This document shows positions 30,886 through 33,166 of a stretch of 33,166 bases of DNA, piece by piece. Both the position numbers and the translations under genes were made by a program. The first letter of the stretch is position 1; every line of letters starts with the position of its first letter. Under the pieces are notes generated by a model. That model ran no database searches and had not been told where the DNA came from. It worked only from the letters and a program-made list of their open reading frames with translations. This stretch comes from Planctomycetota bacterium (lineage in GTDB: Bacteria; Planctomycetota; B15-G4). Where the stretch lies: the NCBI GenBank assembly GCA_029245865.1, contig JAQWOM010000012.1, positions 1-33,166 on the forward strand, in the 5' to 3' direction.

Positions 30886-31395
30886 TTAGCCGCGACCTGA
30901 TCCGCGTTGTTTGTTTTTGCGGGCGGGCTTGCTGGCTTTGCGTCCGGAGCGGGGCGCGGCTTTCTTTGCGGCCGGTTTGCGAGTTGTCGCCGTGCGGGGT
31001 TGTTTGTTTGCCGCGGGGCGTCGGGTTGTGCTCGGGGCCTTGGCCTTGGTTTTGCCCTTGGACGCAAAAGGCGTGTGACTGAGTCCGGCATTCATGCGCG
31101 CTATCCGGCGCAGCACGCCGGCGCTCGGCTTTTTCTTCTGCGTTTTGACTGAGCTTTGAGCGGCTGCCGTGCGCCGTTTTCGCACGCTGCTTTTCTTGAG
31201 TTGCTCGGACCACTGATCGCGCAGTTGACTGGTTTTCCAGGCAGGGGTCGTGGAGGTGCGGAGGGGTGTGGTGAGTTGGAGACTTGGCGTGGCCGCGCGA
31301 CGGGTGCTGCTCGTGTCGGTCTCCTGGGCGTGGAGAGCCGGGCTGGCGAGGCATGCGAGCAGGGCGGACGAGAGGACGAGGCTGGACATGCGCAT
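30886..31395 (-). CDS. Small exported, extremely basic protein
   Basis: I do not recognise a family. The chosen start, ATG 31395, gives a clean signal peptide (residues 1-23: LVLSSALLACLASPALHA, then QE). An ATG at 31389 is also possible, and an upstream frame to 31461 is weaker. The mature protein of about 145 residues is low-complexity and rich in lysine, arginine, alanine, proline and threonine, with no acidic residues over most of the last 100. The tail (RKPAAKKAAPRSGRK and similar) looks like the C-terminal arm of histone H1, yet the signal peptide points to export. It could bind DNA, lipopolysaccharide or peptidoglycan, or be a cell-surface linker. It is convergent with natB at a 1-base gap. 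Confidence 0.6.
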   Translation of the reverse strand: MRMSSLVLSSALLACLASPALHAQETDTSSTRRAATPSLQLTTPLRTSTTPAWKTSQLRDQWSEQLKKSSVRKRRTAAAQSSVKTQKKKPSAGVLRRIARMNAGLSHTPFASKGKTKAKAPSTTRRPAANKQPRTATTRKPAAKKAAPRSGRKASKPARKNKQRGSGRG

Positions 31396-31549
31396 GGCGG
31401 GGCTGGCTCCGACAACTGGGGGCGTGTGGGTGTGGCTGCAAGGGCAGTCTGAAGACCTCATCGGACGATGGCGCTGACGACTTCAGTGCCTCTGAAAATC
31501 GGGCTCAGGGCACGGCGAGAGACAGCGTACGAGCTTGAAAAGAGCCACG

Positions 31550-31578
31550 TTGACTTGGTTGCCTCTCCCCCATCAGAT
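31550..31578 (+). promoter_or_regulatory. Candidate promoter of the tRNA-Val gene
   Basis: TTGACT (31550-31555) is a good -35 box. With 17 bases between, TCAGAT (31573-31578) is a weak -10 box. The tRNA begins 36 bases further on, which is a reasonable leader length. The -10 match is only 3 of 6, so this is tentative. Confidence 0.35.
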
Positions 31579-31614
31579 CGGGATAGTGGCGGTCTGTTTC
31601 TGTTCGATGGCTAT

Positions 31615-31690
31615 GGGCGAGTGGCGCAGTTGGTAGCGCACCTGGATCACAACCAGGGGGTCAGGGGTTCGAGTCCCTTCTCGCCCACCA
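31615..31690 (+). tRNA. tRNA-Val (anticodon CAC)
   Basis: The full cloverleaf can be folded by eye. The acceptor stem is GGGCGAG/CTCGCCC (31615-31621 with 31680-31686), the D stem GCGC/GCGC, and the anticodon stem CCTGG/CCAGG around the loop ATCACAA (31646-31652), giving anticodon CAC that reads the valine codon GUG. The T stem is AGGGG/CCCTT with loop TTCGAGT. The discriminator A and an encoded CCA end the gene at 31690. A tyrosine recombinase gene follows 115 bases downstream on the same strand, so the 3' end probably served as an integration site. Confidence 0.95.
31668..31690 (+). other. Candidate attachment site core at the tRNA 3' end
   Basis: Integrases of this kind often recombine within the T loop to the 3' end of a tRNA gene and leave a short copy at the far edge of the element. 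The far copy would lie outside the window, so the core is inferred from position only. The tRNA is intact, as expected when the element restores the 3' end. Confidence 0.35.
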
Positions 31691-31805
31691 TCAACAAACT
31701 GGGCTGAACGCAAGACTTAGGCGTACCTGACGGGTTGTCAGCGCGGCCCTGGGAGCACCGGGTTTCTCCGTAACTACGGAATCCCACTCTCAGGAGAGCC
31801 GTTCG

Positions 31806-33125
31806 ATGACATACAGAGACCGCCGAAGCACACGCCGGATTCCTCGGCTAACACTCCACAAAGCCTCCGGGCGAGCCGTCGTCCGACTCTGTGGCAAGGA
31901 CCACTATTGCGGGCCCTGGGGCTCCCCCACAGCCGTTCGCGAATACGACCGTCTTATCGCCATGTTCCTGGCGAATGACCGGCGCCTGCCAAACGTCAAT
32001 GGTCAGGTAAATACAGACCTATCGATAGCTGAACTGGTCGTGGCCTATATGAAGTTCGCCAAGCTGTATTACCGGAAAAAACAACACACAGAATCGCCAG
32101 CGCCGGATGCAAACAAAGCAGCACTGTTGGTGAAGCAGGAAGAGGCAAACGAAGCGAAACAATGCCTCTCGGCGCAACATGGCAAAAGACCTTCTATTGT
32201 TCACATGGAGGAGACAAGTGAGGTCCAATTACTCGCCTCTGCCTTCTCACCGCTCCTGACACTTTTCGGTGTTGAACGGGTGACGCAATTCACCTGCTCT
32301 AAATTGAAAATAGTGCGCAGCATATTTGTTGAGCGGGGCAATTCGCTCAAGACCTGCAATGAGCAAACCCGCCGCATTAAGCGCCTCTTTCGATGGGCGG
32401 TGGAAAACGAAATGGCCGCCCCGGATATTTACCAAGCCCTGCAAGCCGTGCGAGGATTGCGAAAAGGACGCGGGGAGGCGCGTGAGCCCGAGCCGGTGCG
32501 CCCGGTGCCCGAGGAACATATCCGGAAAACGCTCCCCCACTTGAGCGGGCACGTGGCGGCCCTCGTCGAGCTCCTGTTGCACACCGGGGCACGTGTCGGT
32601 GAGGTGCTCACCATGCGCGTTGGAGACATCGCCATCACGGACGATGTGTGGGAGTACCGCCCGCTGTCGCACAAAACGGCGCACCATGGCCATGGCCGGG
32701 TCATTCTGCTGGGAAGGCGAGCCCAGGAGGCGCTGAGGCCGTTCTTGAAGGCAGATCCCAGTGCCTTTGTCTTCAGTCCGAAAGAAGCTGCGCGCCTGGC
32801 ATCCAGGGAAGCGCGACAACAGAGAAAGACGCCTTTGACGCCTAGCCAACGAGCTCGACGGCCCAAGGAAAGCCCGAAGCGCTCGCCAGGCGATGCCTAC
32901 ACCCCCGCCAGTGTTCGACGTGCCATTGCACGCGCTTGCGAAAAGGCGGGCATTGAGTCGTGGCACCCCCACCAACTGCGCCACAACGCAGCCACTCGGT
33001 TGCGGGAGATGGCGGGTCTCGATGTCGCACAGACCGTCCTTGGCCACAGGCGTGCAGATGTCACACAGGTCTATGCCGAGACCAGTCTCGAAAAGGCCAG
33101 GAATGTCGTCCGAAAGTACGGGTAA
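31806..33125 (+). CDS. Tyrosine recombinase / integrase (planctomycete-type)
   Basis: This site-specific integrase probably integrates and excises an element at the adjacent tRNA-Val. The catalytic set is complete: R263 (HTGARVGEVL), K290 (LSHKTAHHG), H389 and R392 (HPHQLRH), H414 (LGHRRADVTQ) and the nucleophile Y423. The N-terminal segment (GRAVVRLCGKDHYCGPWGS, then EYDRLI) and the core-binding domain (RIKRLFRWAVENEM, ALQAVRGLRKGR) match a family very common in planctomycetes. Between YYRK (residue 91) and SAFSPLLTLFG (145) there is about 50 residues of extra, polar, glutamine- and glutamate-rich sequence. AGGAG at 31792-31796 sits 9 bases before ATG 31806. The length is 439. The DNA around residues 60-180 is less GC-rich than neighbouring genes, in line with acquired DNA. 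Confidence 0.93.
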   Translation: MTYRDRRSTRRIPRLTLHKASGRAVVRLCGKDHYCGPWGSPTAVREYDRLIAMFLANDRRLPNVNGQVNTDLSIAELVVAYMKFAKLYYRKKQHTESPAPDANKAALLVKQEEANEAKQCLSAQHGKRPSIVHMEETSEVQLLASAFSPLLTLFGVERVTQFTCSKLKIVRSIFVERGNSLKTCNEQTRRIKRLFRWAVENEMAAPDIYQALQAVRGLRKGRGEAREPEPVRPVPEEHIRKTLPHLSGHVAALVELLLHTGARVGEVLTMRVGDIAITDDVWEYRPLSHKTAHHGHGRVILLGRRAQEALRPFLKADPSAFVFSPKEAARLASREARQQRKTPLTPSQRARRPKESPKRSPGDAYTPASVRRAIARACEKAGIESWHPHQLRHNAATRLREMAGLDVAQTVLGHRRADVTQVYAETSLEKARNVVRKYG

Positions 33126-33166
33126 GAGTGGAGAAATCAGCAAGAAGCGAGGGGTGTTAAACTCGC

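Noticed and set aside
31767..31780. TCCGTA-AC-TACGGA inverted repeat between the tRNA and the integrase
   Set aside because: The two-base loop cannot form a stable hairpin; it could be an operator or accessory site, but nothing else supports it.

Overview
The window is about 33 kb of GC-rich (roughly 60%), densely packed bacterial DNA. It carries 29 protein genes and one tRNA. No gene-free stretch reaches 300 bases; the longest gap, about 240 bases at 9537-9778, lies between two divergent genes. The organism is Gram-negative and probably related to Planctomycetota. The best clue is the integrase at the right end, whose N-terminal segment, HKTxHHG motif and WHPHQLRHxAATRLR block match the integrase family common in planctomycete genomes. 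The mix of ECF sigma operon, secretin-N-like exported protein and c554-type cytochrome agrees with this. The evidence is family resemblance only, and an integrase can be acquired, so the assignment is tentative.

Region 1 (1-11.9 kb) holds mixed housekeeping and metabolic genes, many in divergent or convergent pairs: a B12-binding radical SAM protein cut by the window edge, arginase, an SDF-family symporter with a PDZ-like insert, OsmC, RarA, pyroglutamyl peptidase translationally coupled to a PTPS/QueD-like protein, an orphan PilT-type ATPase, a DUF2270 membrane protein, an EgtB-like non-heme iron enzyme and an SDR oxidoreductase.

Region 2 (12.0-18.4 kb) is the most system-like block. An ECF sigma factor, an unusually large membrane-bound zinc-finger anti-sigma factor and an exported protein with a secretin-N-like segment are joined by two ATGA overlaps. 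A PHP-domain lipoprotein follows on the same strand. An ECF-type promoter candidate lies before the sigma gene, which suggests an autoregulated envelope-sensing unit.

Region 3 (18.4-26.0 kb) contains coupled hemH and an AlkA-like glycosylase, an M20 peptidase, RsmJ, a GT-C-like membrane protein, a soluble histidine kinase and CvpA. Region 4 (26.0-31.4 kb) contains a fusion of a degenerate phosphoesterase with a tetraheme cytochrome, placed behind a NifU-like Fe-S carrier, then a NatA/NatB ABC exporter and a small exported, extremely basic protein.

Region 5 (31.6 kb to the end) is tRNA-Val(CAC) followed by a tyrosine recombinase reading away from it. This looks like the left edge of an integrated element that continues beyond the window. 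No CRISPR array, rRNA or insertion sequence was seen.
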